A stretch of 21,426 nucleotides of DNA, taken from positions 1-21,426 of the forward strand of contig CAZUAY010000025.1 of NCBI GenBank assembly GCA_964618405.1, given 5' to 3'. The notes under the pieces were generated by a model that saw only the letters and a list, made by a program, of their open reading frames with translations, did not search any database and was not told where the DNA came from. The DNA comes from JBBQIY01 sp964618405 (lineage in GTDB: Bacteria > Verrucomicrobiota > Kiritimatiellia > RFP12 > UBA3636). Every line of letters starts with the position of its first letter. The stretch's first letter is position 1. Positions 7,662 to 14,495 of this stretch are shown in pieces. A program made the translations under genes and the position numbers.

Positions 7662-9408
7662 CAAGGATGAGATTCTCTCATTAGGTCTAGTTGCAGACAT
7701 TTTGTCCGTGTCGAAGGAGACGGTTCGAAAATGGGAAAAAAACGGAGCCCTGCCCGCATCGCAAACTACGGCATCTGGCACGAAAGGCTATTACTGGAAA
7801 GATTTGCTAAAATTTCCTGCGGCATTAGAGATTGCGAGGTCTCAATGGAATTCAGAGGCGTTAATAAAACCGATCCGTCCTTACCGTTCGATCGAGCTTT
7901 TTGCAGGTGCAGGGGGATTGGCACTTGGCATGGAGGTTGCCGGTTTTGAAAACGTCGCTCTTAACGAATTCAACCACGATGCATGTGAAACGTTGCGTCA
8001 GAATCGTCCCGAATGGAATGTCATTGAGGGAGATGTTAGCAAAATTGATTTTACACAATATAAGGGGATCGACTTCGTCTCTGGTGGCTTTCCTTGCCAA
8101 GCGTTTTCGTATGCAGGGAATAGGGCCGGGTTCGACGATACCCGCGGTACGCTGTTCTTCGAGTTCGCTCGCGTTTTGAGGGAGACATCCCCCAAGGTGT
8201 TTCTGGGCGAAAATGTAAGAGGTCTGCTGACACATGATTCTGGAAAAACAATCAAGGTCATTCAATCTGTTATCAACGATCTAGGGTATACCCTCGTCGA
8301 ACCACATGTTTTGAAAGCGCTTTACTACCGAGTTCCTCAGAAACGCGAGCGTCTTGCTTTGGTTGGTATTCGTAATGATTTGGTTGAACATATTAAGGAC
8401 TTCAAGTGGCCTTCTCCTGCCAGCCGAGTCTATACGGTGAGGGATGCTCTATGCAAGGGAGAATTATTTGGCTGTGATGTTCCGCAATCTCCGGGGGTTC
8501 TCTACCCCAAGCGTAAAGCTGAAATTATCTCCCTCGTTCCGCCTGGAGGTTATTGGCGTGATCTGCCTGTAAACCTGCAACGAGAGTTTATGAAAGGTAG
8601 TTATCACCTTGAAGGAGGGAAAACAGGAATAGCGCGTCGGCTTTCATGGGATGAACCGAGTCTGACTTTGACTTGTGCCCCAGCGCAAAACCAGACCGGC
8701 CGTTGCCATCCACTAGAAACTCGCCCGCTGACCGTTCGTGAATACGCTCGTATACAAACATTCCCAGATGATTGGAGTTTTTGCGGTTCTGTGATGAGTC
8801 AATACAAGCAGATAGGAAATGCTGTACCTGTCAACCTTGCAGTCGCTTTGGGTAGACGCCTCATTGCCCTTCTTAATGAGATGACATCGGCTAGCCACGC
8901 CTTCTTCGGTAAAGGCTCCGCACTGAAGAAAACCGCACAAGAGGAAACTGACATCGATGTGTATCGAGAGATCGCGCAACCAGAAAGGATGAAGCAACTC
9001 CTTCTTTTCCAAAAATCGGCGCTTTATCTTGTTAACGACTCGCCTTTAACGTTATTGGGAACATACCGTAAAACCTGTCGGGACTGGATTGTTGCGACGG
9101 CTCTTTATAACTATCCAGTAACCAATGATGATCTTGATGAGCACCCTGAGCTTCTCGCTGTTCGCCGCCTTGTTTTGTGGAGAGGTAAGGACACACCTCT
9201 CTATTTTTCTGTCCAAGGATATTCTCTCGAAACGAAGGCGACACTAGAGAAACTCAAATATCCCAGTAATAAGCAGCATTCCGCGAAATTCCGCTATATC
9301 CTCTACAAACTTCATCCGCTAGTAGAGGCACTCCCTGTGTTTGATTGGGCTCAATCTCGACTGGTTGTCGGAAAAGGCGTTAAAGAATTACCGTGCGTCA
9401 GTTCGTAA
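7645..9408 (+). CDS. DNA (cytosine-5) methyltransferase with N-terminal HTH and C-terminal extension
   Basis: This encodes 587 residues from the ATG at 7645, which is preceded by CAGGGGG; a TTG seven codons upstream is less likely. Residues ~9-60 form a MerR/excisionase-like helix-turn-helix (AD-I-L-S-V-S-K-E-T-V-R-K-W), likely DNA-binding and possibly autoregulatory. The C5-methyltransferase core has motif I (ELFAGAGGLALGME, ~84), motif IV with catalytic Cys in GGFPCQAF (~151), motif VI ENVRG (~190), motif VIII QKRERL, motif IX around RPLTVREYARIQTFP and motif X QIGNAVPVNLA. Residues after about 420 form an extra ~165-residue segment that the catalytic core does not need and that I cannot assign. 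It protects host DNA from the upstream nuclease. Confidence 0.95.
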   Translation: MTSSFNKDEILSLGLVADILSVSKETVRKWEKNGALPASQTTASGTKGYYWKDLLKFPAALEIARSQWNSEALIKPIRPYRSIELFAGAGGLALGMEVAGFENVALNEFNHDACETLRQNRPEWNVIEGDVSKIDFTQYKGIDFVSGGFPCQAFSYAGNRAGFDDTRGTLFFEFARVLRETSPKVFLGENVRGLLTHDSGKTIKVIQSVINDLGYTLVEPHVLKALYYRVPQKRERLALVGIRNDLVEHIKDFKWPSPASRVYTVRDALCKGELFGCDVPQSPGVLYPKRKAEIISLVPPGGYWRDLPVNLQREFMKGSYHLEGGKTGIARRLSWDEPSLTLTCAPAQNQTGRCHPLETRPLTVREYARIQTFPDDWSFCGSVMSQYKQIGNAVPVNLAVALGRRLIALLNEMTSASHAFFGKGSALKKTAQEETDIDVYREIAQPERMKQLLLFQKSALYLVNDSPLTLLGTYRKTCRDWIVATALYNYPVTNDDLDEHPELLAVRRLVLWRGKDTPLYFSVQGYSLETKATLEKLKYPSNKQHSAKFRYILYKLHPLVEALPVFDWAQSRLVVGKGVKELPCVSS

Positions 9409-10399
9409 GCGAAAAATATTTCTTCATGACGAGTAGGGAAATGAGGCGTTCGCGTTCTGGGTTTTGAAACTGCTGAACGTAGGCGTGCGCGTGAGCGATG
9501 ATTTTGAGCGCCTCGTCCGTATGTTCCGAATAGTACCGAATCTTTGCGTCAAGATCTGAATAATCTGGTGAAATTTCGATGTAATGAACATTGGGGATTA
9601 GTCGTCCTTCCATAAACCACGTCTCGAATTCGGGTTTGGGCATCATGGCGATTGAGTTTGATGACATAACCCATTTCAGATTGCTGGCCACGTCATTACC
9701 TTCTACGGCTAGAATGAACTTGTAGCCGAGCTGCTCACGGATCGTCATCTTGCCCGTCTTCCACGCATCGGGATCGGAGGAATGACCCGACGTGTCTCCG
9801 AAATCGCAGAGCGGATTGTCGAAATGCTTTTTGAATAAGTCGATTCGTTTTGGCTTATCACGCACTTTGCCACGGAAGACGGCCATTGTTTTTTTGTTCT
9901 CGAAGGGGATGGCGTCGTCGACAAAAAGAAAATGCCGCACTTTGTTCAGATTCAACAAAACGCCGTTGGCGTTGTCGCCAGCAATCGGTCTACTTTTAAC
10001 GATCGTTGGCTCGGCGGGAACGTACGTGATATCGCCGGGGAGGTGCCGCCAGTGGAAGTTTTGTGGAAAGTAGCGTGTGTATTCGCGCGTATCGAAGTAG
10101 TAAACTTGCGCCTTAGCTTCCATTCGCTGCTTGGAAAGTTCTGGAGCATCTTTGGATAGCAGGGTTGGTTGAAGCAGTTTGTTATAGTAATCTACGCGGT
10201 CGAGGATGTCGGCGCGATTGAATTTTTTAAATCCCGCCTCAATGAGCTTCTCCGTCCAAGCGCGACAGAGTACGTTCGGAACGAGCTCGCGCAGGGTACA
10301 CTTTCCGAGATAGAGGAATTTTGTGTTCTTTCCGCTTCTAAAGGGGTAGAGGAGTTTTGCAGCGAATGCTGGATATGATTTTTTCAAGTGCCGAGGCAT
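9398..10399 (-). CDS. GT90-family (LPS/CAP10-type) glycosyltransferase
   Basis: This encodes 333 residues. It is predicted to transfer a sugar onto lipopolysaccharide core or another surface glycan, acting at the cytoplasmic face. The C-terminal half shows the GT90 pattern: PTIVKSRPI, MAVFRGKVRDKPKR (an F-R-G nucleotide-sugar-site motif), then YKFILAVEGNDVASNLKW and a final region with SNSIAMMPKPEFETWFMEG. There is no signal peptide, as in bacterial LpsA-type enzymes. The start is the ATG at 10399-10397 and the Shine-Dalgarno is weak. The gene converges on the methyltransferase and their ends overlap by 11 bp. No other polysaccharide genes are adjacent. Confidence 0.85.
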   Translation of the reverse strand: MPRHLKKSYPAFAAKLLYPFRSGKNTKFLYLGKCTLRELVPNVLCRAWTEKLIEAGFKKFNRADILDRVDYYNKLLQPTLLSKDAPELSKQRMEAKAQVYYFDTREYTRYFPQNFHWRHLPGDITYVPAEPTIVKSRPIAGDNANGVLLNLNKVRHFLFVDDAIPFENKKTMAVFRGKVRDKPKRIDLFKKHFDNPLCDFGDTSGHSSDPDAWKTGKMTIREQLGYKFILAVEGNDVASNLKWVMSSNSIAMMPKPEFETWFMEGRLIPNVHYIEISPDYSDLDAKIRYYSEHTDEALKIIAHAHAYVQQFQNPERERLISLLVMKKYFSLTN

Positions 10400-10480
10400 G
10401 GTCGTTCCATTGATGTGGTTTCGATGGCGTAAGGGTAGTATTTTAAGCGATTTTTGAAAAGAAATAAATAAGTTTCGAGT

Positions 10481-10657
10481 CGCGAGTCATCAGTGGCGAG
10501 TGGCAGAATGAATACGCGGACACATCCAGGGAGGACTTCTCAGATCTTCCGTAACGGCATCCCTTTCGCCCGAAAATGTTGCCGAAAACATGCGTCGCCA
10601 GATCTTGGCCCATTGCTGTAGCTGGGCGAGCGCACGACTCGCCACTTGCCACTCGCG
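10481..10657. repeat. Imperfect inverted repeat of 7-bp-periodic sequence, ~131-bp spacer
   Basis: The left arm (10481-10503) contains CGCGAGT and AGTGGCGAGT. The right arm (10635-10657) is its imperfect inverse, with 18 of 23 positions matching by eye. The spacer has no plausible gene. The layout resembles the inverted repeats around the four-helix-bundle gene at 15784-16350, but without a gene inside. Together with the tandem at 10660-10687 it fills most of the 339-bp gap between the GT90 gene and tRNA-Leu. Confidence 0.7.
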
Positions 10658-10659
10658 TC

Positions 10660-10687
10660 TTCTCCAGCAATTTCTCCAGCAATTTCT
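10660..10687. repeat. 12-bp tandem repeat, two units plus remnant
   Basis: TTCTCCAGCAAT occurs at 10660-10671 and 10672-10683, followed by TTCT. It directly abuts the right arm of the preceding inverted repeat. Confidence 0.8.
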
Positions 10688-10738
10688 TGACTTTCAAATC
10701 TGTTTATATTAGTGTTCTACCCCGTCGTACAATACTTA

Positions 10739-10823
10739 GGGCGAGTGGTGAAATTGGCAGACACGTCAGACTTAGGATCTGATGCCGAGAGGTTTGCGGG
10801 TTCGAGTCCCGCCTCGCCCACCA
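10739..10823 (+). tRNA. tRNA-Leu (anticodon TAG)
   Basis: The acceptor GGGCGAG (10739-10745) pairs with CTCGCCC (10813-10819), with A10820 as discriminator and CCA encoded at 10821-10823. The anticodon stem TCAGA/TCTGA encloses loop CTTAGGA, with anticodon TAG at 10773-10775. A long variable arm (TGCCGAGAGGTTTGCG region) is typical of leucine tRNAs. The 3' end forms the left copy of a 28-bp direct repeat flanking the islet that follows. Confidence 0.97.
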
Positions 10824-10824
10824 A
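10797..10824 (+). repeat. Left attachment-site repeat (tRNA-Leu 3' end)
   Basis: A 28-bp sequence covering the T arm, 3' acceptor strand, CCA and one further A of tRNA-Leu. It is identical to 12660-12687. Identity stops immediately after it (ATCT here, CCTA at the other copy). The 3' end of a tRNA gene is the classic target of tyrosine integrases. Confidence 0.85.
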
Positions 10825-10939
10825 ATCTAAAGGGGACTGAATAAAAATCTCCCAAAAAACGCAAGAAAGGATCGTTTCCACGCTACCTATCGTATCAGAA
10901 AATTCTTAAAGTGTCTTTCATGGTGTGCTAGAACGGCTA

Positions 10940-10969
10940 TTGACGCAAATACAAGAAATACCCTATACT
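10940..10969 (+). promoter_or_regulatory. Sigma-70-like promoter of the islet operon
   Basis: TTGACG (10940-10945), an 18-bp spacer and TATACT (10964-10969). It is about 52 bp upstream of the first islet gene and inside the islet, so the cargo carries its own promoter. Confidence 0.6.
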
Positions 10970-11020
10970 TGATCTTGGTTTATAATTCAAGCGCACAGAA
11001 GCAACAGAGGAGACGGAGAC

Positions 11021-11242
11021 ATGAAAACCAGCAACAAAGAGGAAAGATCCGCGAATAGTGCATTTCGTGAAGGCTTCCTTAGTATCTTTGATTTCTCTCT
11101 CACGCCCCACCGTTACCAAGGCCGCAGCTCCAACGTCCGCAGTATTGAGGAAGCGAGGAAAGCAGACGCCGAAGCCTTACGCAGCGACTGGAGTCAGATA
11201 GGGATCGACATCTACAATGCCGGCAAGCACTCAGAAAAGTAG
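11021..11242 (+). CDS. Small hypothetical protein, first gene of the islet operon
   Basis: This encodes 73 residues. It is preceded by AGAGGAGACGGAGAC, a good Shine-Dalgarno region, and sits right after the islet promoter. It has a polar N-terminus, a short G-F-L-S-I-F-D-F hydrophobic patch and a C-terminal helix with A-D-A-E-A-L-R-S-D-W-x-x-I-G-I-D. It is too short for an enzyme. The next gene (HEPN) starts 6 bp after its stop, so it is part of the same unit. It could be an antitoxin or accessory peptide. I do not recognise a named family. Confidence 0.7.
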   Translation: MKTSNKEERSANSAFREGFLSIFDFSLTPHRYQGRSSNVRSIEEARKADAEALRSDWSQIGIDIYNAGKHSEK

Positions 11243-11248
11243 AATTCC

Positions 11249-11632
11249 ATGAGTACAAATATCTCCACGTACGTCAAAAAATCAAAAACGGGATGGGAAC
11301 TGGCACTAGACCTGCGTCATAAAGGCGACCTTAATAACAGCGCCAGCCGAATGTACTACTCCGTTTTTCAGGCGGTGCTCATCTATGCGGTACGGAAAGA
11401 GAAGTTTGACTGCGATCTTGAATTGGAGAAGAACAACAATGTCCACACGTCCATGCAACGCATCGTAAAGGAGAAGATGAATAAATTCTACCGCACGTAT
11501 GCGGATCTACGGGGTCTGAGAAACAAAGCGGACTATGCTCCTGTTGAAGTTACGGCTTCTGAATTTAATCAAGAGCTTGTTTTTCAAGTGGAAAACATAA
11601 AGAATTTCTTTATGAAGGAGTCAGGAATATGA
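11249..11632 (+). CDS. HEPN-domain protein (candidate RNase toxin)
   Basis: This encodes 127 residues, a single HEPN-type four-helix domain. The signature N-N-S-A-S-R-M-Y-Y-S-V-F-Q-A (29-42) matches the second helix of the PF05168/UPF0332 group. L-R-N-K-A-D-Y (90-96) matches the R-x-x-A-D-Y end of that group. The canonical ribonuclease motif R-x(4-6)-H is replaced by R91-x4-Y96, so cleavage activity is uncertain. HEPN proteins commonly act as RNA-cutting toxins in toxin-antitoxin and defence systems, usually beside a nucleotidyltransferase; none is present here. Its stop overlaps the next start as ATGA. The likely role is the toxin of a module with the two downstream genes (inference). Confidence 0.85.
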   Translation: MSTNISTYVKKSKTGWELALDLRHKGDLNNSASRMYYSVFQAVLIYAVRKEKFDCDLELEKNNNVHTSMQRIVKEKMNKFYRTYADLRGLRNKADYAPVEVTASEFNQELVFQVENIKNFFMKESGI

Positions 11633-12096
11633 AAATGAATGTGAAAAAGTTTGCCGCTATGGCCGAATCCGTTTTACAGGAAGTTGTACCGGCGTTCACG
11701 GTAAAACTCGTGGCTGATCCTGACGACTCCGCGACGTGCTTTGCTTATGTATTCGGTGTTCCGGACGGATCGGAAAGAGAAGTCAAAGACCGATTGTACG
11801 ACGTAATTGAAGAAAAACTCGACGGTGGGGAATTCTGTGTAATCCCCTCGGTAACGAACCAGAGCACGACTGTGGCGTTCTATCCGCAGTATCTGCGCGA
11901 TCCTTCCCCCACGTCGGCCATACCCAGCAACGATGTTGTATCACAGTTCGTTGCCGCCGCCTCCCACAGAAAAAGCACGCTTTTATTAGATTTTGATGAC
12001 GAGGAAATCGACGCCATGTTTAACGCCGCCCAGTGTCGGAGTGGTATCCCAGTAAGCGAGAGTCCAAATGAATGTCAACTTACAATCGCCGCCTAA
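11629..12096 (+). CDS. Hypothetical protein, candidate chaperone-dependent antitoxin
   Basis: This encodes 155 residues. The start overlaps the HEPN stop by 4 bp (ATGA), with AAGGAG at 11615-11620. Residues ~1-90 look like a compact alpha/beta domain (FTVKLVADP, FAYVFGVPDG, a helix EVKDRLYDVIEEKL, STTVAFYPQYL). A proline-rich linker follows (P-S-P-T-S-A-I-P-S). The tail, about 105-155, mixes a hydrophobic stretch (KSTLLLDFDDEEIDAMFNAA) with a polar end. A domain plus loosely structured tail, encoded just before a SecB-like chaperone, is the layout of TAC antitoxins, whose C-terminal tail the chaperone binds. I recognise no nucleotidyltransferase motif or named family, so the role rests on context. 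Confidence 0.75.
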   Translation: MKMNVKKFAAMAESVLQEVVPAFTVKLVADPDDSATCFAYVFGVPDGSEREVKDRLYDVIEEKLDGGEFCVIPSVTNQSTTVAFYPQYLRDPSPTSAIPSNDVVSQFVAAASHRKSTLLLDFDDEEIDAMFNAAQCRSGIPVSESPNECQLTIAA

Positions 12097-12517
12097 CTGT
12101 GGCCTTGACGACTACAAGCTATCCGTCTTTCAGTTGGTCTCGAGTCCACGCAAGAAGAAGCAAGCTTCGCTTGATGTTGAGTGTTTGTTCTGTCCGGATG
12201 CAAGGGACAAAACGAAGTATTCCGTTAGCCTGAGCATCCGCTACAGTGGTGCGGCGAAGAAAGCGTTTTCAATTAAGGTGTTCGCCACGGGAGAGTTTCA
12301 CTGGGTAGGCGGCTACGACCAGAAAGAAGGGGATAGCTTCCGCGCCTGGGTGAATGGTGGAACCATCCTTTATGGTCTCATCCGCTCGACAGTTGCAGAG
12401 ATCACGGGGATCAGCGATTGTGGAAAAGTGATTCTTCCGACGGTAATGATGATCGACATCGTTAAAGGGCAGATAGAAGACGCTCTGAAAGACTTAAAAT
12501 CGGATACCGTAAAATAG
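12068..12517 (+). CDS. SecB-like chaperone (TAC-type)
   Basis: This encodes 149 residues. It overlaps the preceding gene by 29 bp, suggesting tight coupling. The pattern is SecB-like: strands YSVSLSIRYSG (51-61) and FSIKVFATGEFHWVGG (67-82), then N-G-G-T-I-L-Y-G-L-I-R-S-T-V-A-E-I-T-G (96-114), then K-V-I-L-P-T-V-M-M-I-D (120-130). These correspond to the F-x-I/V-x-G strand, the I-L-F-P-Y-x-R-x-x-V-x-x-L-T helix and the L-P-P-x-N segment of SecB. The acidic SecA-contact tail of export SecB is absent and the C-terminus is lysine-rich, more like the solitary chaperones of toxin-antitoxin-chaperone operons such as Rv1957. Its likely role is to bind and stabilise the antitoxin. Confidence 0.7.
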   Translation: MNVNLQSPPNCGLDDYKLSVFQLVSSPRKKKQASLDVECLFCPDARDKTKYSVSLSIRYSGAAKKAFSIKVFATGEFHWVGGYDQKEGDSFRAWVNGGTILYGLIRSTVAEITGISDCGKVILPTVMMIDIVKGQIEDALKDLKSDTVK

Positions 12518-12659
12518 AAGCCACACCCATCCTCAGATCTCTCGAAAACTCCCCCTTCAATTGTGCCACAAAATGAACTGCAAGATCACATTAACCTATA
12601 CGAAAGAGCCATCTAATACCGCGTTTCCTTGGCTTGTACGCTATAGCTAAACCCCACCT

Positions 12660-12687
12660 CGGGTTCGAGTCCCGCCTCGCCCACCAA
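12660..12687 (+). repeat. Right attachment-site repeat (tRNA-Leu 3' fragment)
   Basis: An exact 28-bp copy of 10797-10824. Sequence upstream of it (ACCCCACCT) does not continue as a tRNA, so it is a fragment, not a second tRNA gene. It lies 27 bp before the dapA start codon. Confidence 0.85.
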
Positions 12688-12714
12688 CCTAGAATAAACC
12701 CCACACGGCCCACC

Positions 12715-13584
12715 ATGTTTTCAGGTACATACACAGCAATTGTAACGCCATTTAATCGCGACGGTTCCGTCGACTATGGATCTTTTCGAGAGTTGATTGA
12801 AAAGCAGGTCGCGGCAGGGATCTCGGGAATTGTTCCAGTTGGAACAACGGGAGAATCTCCCACGCTTTCAACAGAAGAGCACATCGAAGTCATCAAGGCA
12901 GCCGTTAACTTTGTTTCCGGTCGCATGCAGGTCATCGCGGGAACAGGCGCTAATTGTACGGATGAGGCACTTGAGTTGACAAGGGCTGCTCTCGAAGCAG
13001 GCGCTGATGCGACGCTTCAGATCACCCCCTATTATAATAAGCCGACTGCTGAAGGCCTCTTCCGTCATTTCACAGCTGTTGCCGATTTGGGCTTGCCTGT
13101 GATGTTGTATAACGCGCCGGGGCGTACCTCGCGCGAAATTCCCATATCCGTGGTGAGGCGCTTAGCCTCGCATCCTTCCGTTGTTGCAGTTAAAGAGGCC
13201 GCCGGTGACGTCGGACGCGTCAATCAGATTCGTGCAATCTCTGATCTCGATGTGCTTTCTGGGGATGATCCGCTGACGCTGCCCATGATGGCGGTTGGCG
13301 CGCGCGGTGTTGTGAGCGTGGCGTCGAACGTTGTGCCGCGGCAGATGGTCGAGATGGTCAACCTAGCGCTGGCCTACAAGTATAAAGAGGCACTCGTTAT
13401 TCACGACGAGCTTGTGCCACTCTTTGCCGACCTCTTCATTGAGGTGAACCCCGTTCCAGTCAAAGCTGCACTGGCCATGATGGGGCAGATCGAAGAGATC
13501 TATCGGCTGCCGCTCTGCGAAATGGAATTGGCAAATCGCAATAAGCTTCAGGCGACGCTGACTTCGCTCGGCTTAGTCGTTTGA
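12715..13584 (+). CDS. dapA: 4-hydroxy-tetrahydrodipicolinate synthase
   Basis: This encodes 289 residues. The enzyme condenses pyruvate with aspartate semialdehyde, the first committed step of diaminopimelate/lysine synthesis. It is a TIM barrel with G-T-T-G-E-S (T44, T45), TPYYNKPT (104-111), catalytic Y132 in LYNAPGRTS and Schiff-base K160 in VAVKEAAGD. These match the family positions. The start at 12715 (MFSGTYTAIVTPF) is the family start; an upstream in-frame ATG at 12634 would translate through the attachment repeat. There is no clear Shine-Dalgarno (CCCACC). Before islet insertion this gene would have lain about 27 bp behind tRNA-Leu. Confidence 0.97.
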   Translation: MFSGTYTAIVTPFNRDGSVDYGSFRELIEKQVAAGISGIVPVGTTGESPTLSTEEHIEVIKAAVNFVSGRMQVIAGTGANCTDEALELTRAALEAGADATLQITPYYNKPTAEGLFRHFTAVADLGLPVMLYNAPGRTSREIPISVVRRLASHPSVVAVKEAAGDVGRVNQIRAISDLDVLSGDDPLTLPMMAVGARGVVSVASNVVPRQMVEMVNLALAYKYKEALVIHDELVPLFADLFIEVNPVPVKAALAMMGQIEEIYRLPLCEMELANRNKLQATLTSLGLVV

Positions 13585-13630
13585 TTGAATTCGCCCTTAT
13601 TTTTTGATAGCAATACGGATGGAACAGAGC

Positions 13631-14431
13631 ATGACTTCAGTAGCAATTTTAGGAGCTGGCGGCCGCATGGGTGCGGCGTTGATCAACTCAATTCGAACGT
13701 ACGAGAATCTTAAACTCGGGGCTGCTGTTGAGCAGCCGGGCAATCCGAGTGTTGGGCTTGATTCTGGCACGGTTTCGGGGTGCCCACCAAACGGGATCTT
13801 GGTCACCGACGACATCTCAACGGCCATTGCCACAGTGGACGTCGTCATTGACTTCACGTTTCATACGGCGGTGCCTGCGACGGCGATGCTGGTGAAGAAA
13901 CACAACAAAGCCTATATTCTGGGGACAACGGGGTTGACCACCGAGGAACTTGCGGCGGTGGAGACGGCCGCGCAAACGGTGCCGGTGTTGATGGCGCCGA
14001 ACATGAGCCTCGGTGTGAACTTACTTTTGAGTCTCGTTAAACAGGCGGCGTCTATCCTCAACGAAGGCTATGATGCGGAAATCGTTGAACTGCATCACCG
14101 CCACAAAAAAGATGCACCTTCTGGAACTGCGCTGGCATTGGCGAAGGCTGTCGCCGCCGGTCGCGAGGTTGATTTAGAAGATGTTGTTTGCTACGGACGC
14201 GAAGGCATGACGGGCGAACGCAAGCCCGAGACGATTGCGATTCACGCGGTCCGTGGTGGTGACATTGTTGGCGATCATACCGTTATGTTTGCAGCGGATG
14301 GTGAGCGCGTTGAAATTACGCATAAAGCCACAGGACGGGGCTGTTTGTCCAACGGCGCACTCCGCGCGGCGGGCTGGATTGTTTCCAAAGAGCCTGGTTT
14401 CCACTCCATGCGAGACATGCTCGGAATTTGA
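13631..14431 (+). CDS. dapB: 4-hydroxy-tetrahydrodipicolinate reductase
   Basis: This encodes 266 residues from the ATG at 13631. In-frame TTG 13604 and ATG 13619 are possible but add residues before the normal N-terminus. It reduces the DapA product with NAD(P)H. The dinucleotide-binding loop is G8-A-G-G-R-M-G14. The catalytic region E-L-H155-H156-R-H-K159-K-D-A-P-S-G-T-A matches the family's essential His/His/Lys set. It is 46 bp after dapA on the same strand, so the two are a likely operon for one pathway. Confidence 0.97.
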   Translation: MTSVAILGAGGRMGAALINSIRTYENLKLGAAVEQPGNPSVGLDSGTVSGCPPNGILVTDDISTAIATVDVVIDFTFHTAVPATAMLVKKHNKAYILGTTGLTTEELAAVETAAQTVPVLMAPNMSLGVNLLLSLVKQAASILNEGYDAEIVELHHRHKKDAPSGTALALAKAVAAGREVDLEDVVCYGREGMTGERKPETIAIHAVRGGDIVGDHTVMFAADGERVEITHKATGRGCLSNGALRAAGWIVSKEPGFHSMRDMLGI

Positions 14432-14442
14432 CGGAATACGAT

Positions 14443-14460
14443 GGAGCGGTAAGCCGCTCC
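14443..14460. repeat. Palindrome after dapB
   Basis: GGAGCGG (14443-14449), loop TAAG, CCGCTCC (14454-14460), 11 bp past the dapB stop. The 7-bp arm and 4-nt loop resemble the single hairpins at 6082 and 15813. There is no following T-tract, so this is a REP-like repeat more than an intrinsic terminator. Confidence 0.75.
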
Positions 14461-14495
14461 TGCGAATCATTTACCAATACGACAAGGAGAGTAAA

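Larger units (their letters stand above)
10825..12687. mobile_element. tRNA-Leu islet with four-gene HEPN/SecB-like operon
   Basis: The islet is bounded by the intact tRNA-Leu on the left and an exact 28-bp copy of its 3' end on the right; the repeat-to-repeat distance is 1863 bp. The cargo is four closely packed genes on one strand behind one promoter. No integrase, excisionase or transposase gene fits inside. It is either a minimal element moved in trans or a remnant that lost its integrase. Beyond the right copy, core sequence resumes with dapA after 27 bp. Confidence 0.75.

Noticed and set aside
11249..12096. Classic HEPN/MNT toxin-antitoxin pair
   Set aside because: The 155-aa neighbour shows no nucleotidyltransferase motif (no G-S followed by D-x-D), and a SecB-like gene follows instead.
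12660..12687. A second tRNA gene
   Set aside because: Only the T arm and 3' acceptor are present. There is no D arm, anticodon arm or 5' acceptor.
12634..12714. Upstream in-frame extension of dapA
   Set aside because: It would translate through the islet end and the tRNA-fragment repeat. The family N-terminus begins at 12715.
14235..14495. Open frame upstream of rhaA overlapping dapB
   Set aside because: It lies in a different frame inside dapB. RhaA length and the AAGGAGA site fix the start at 14496.
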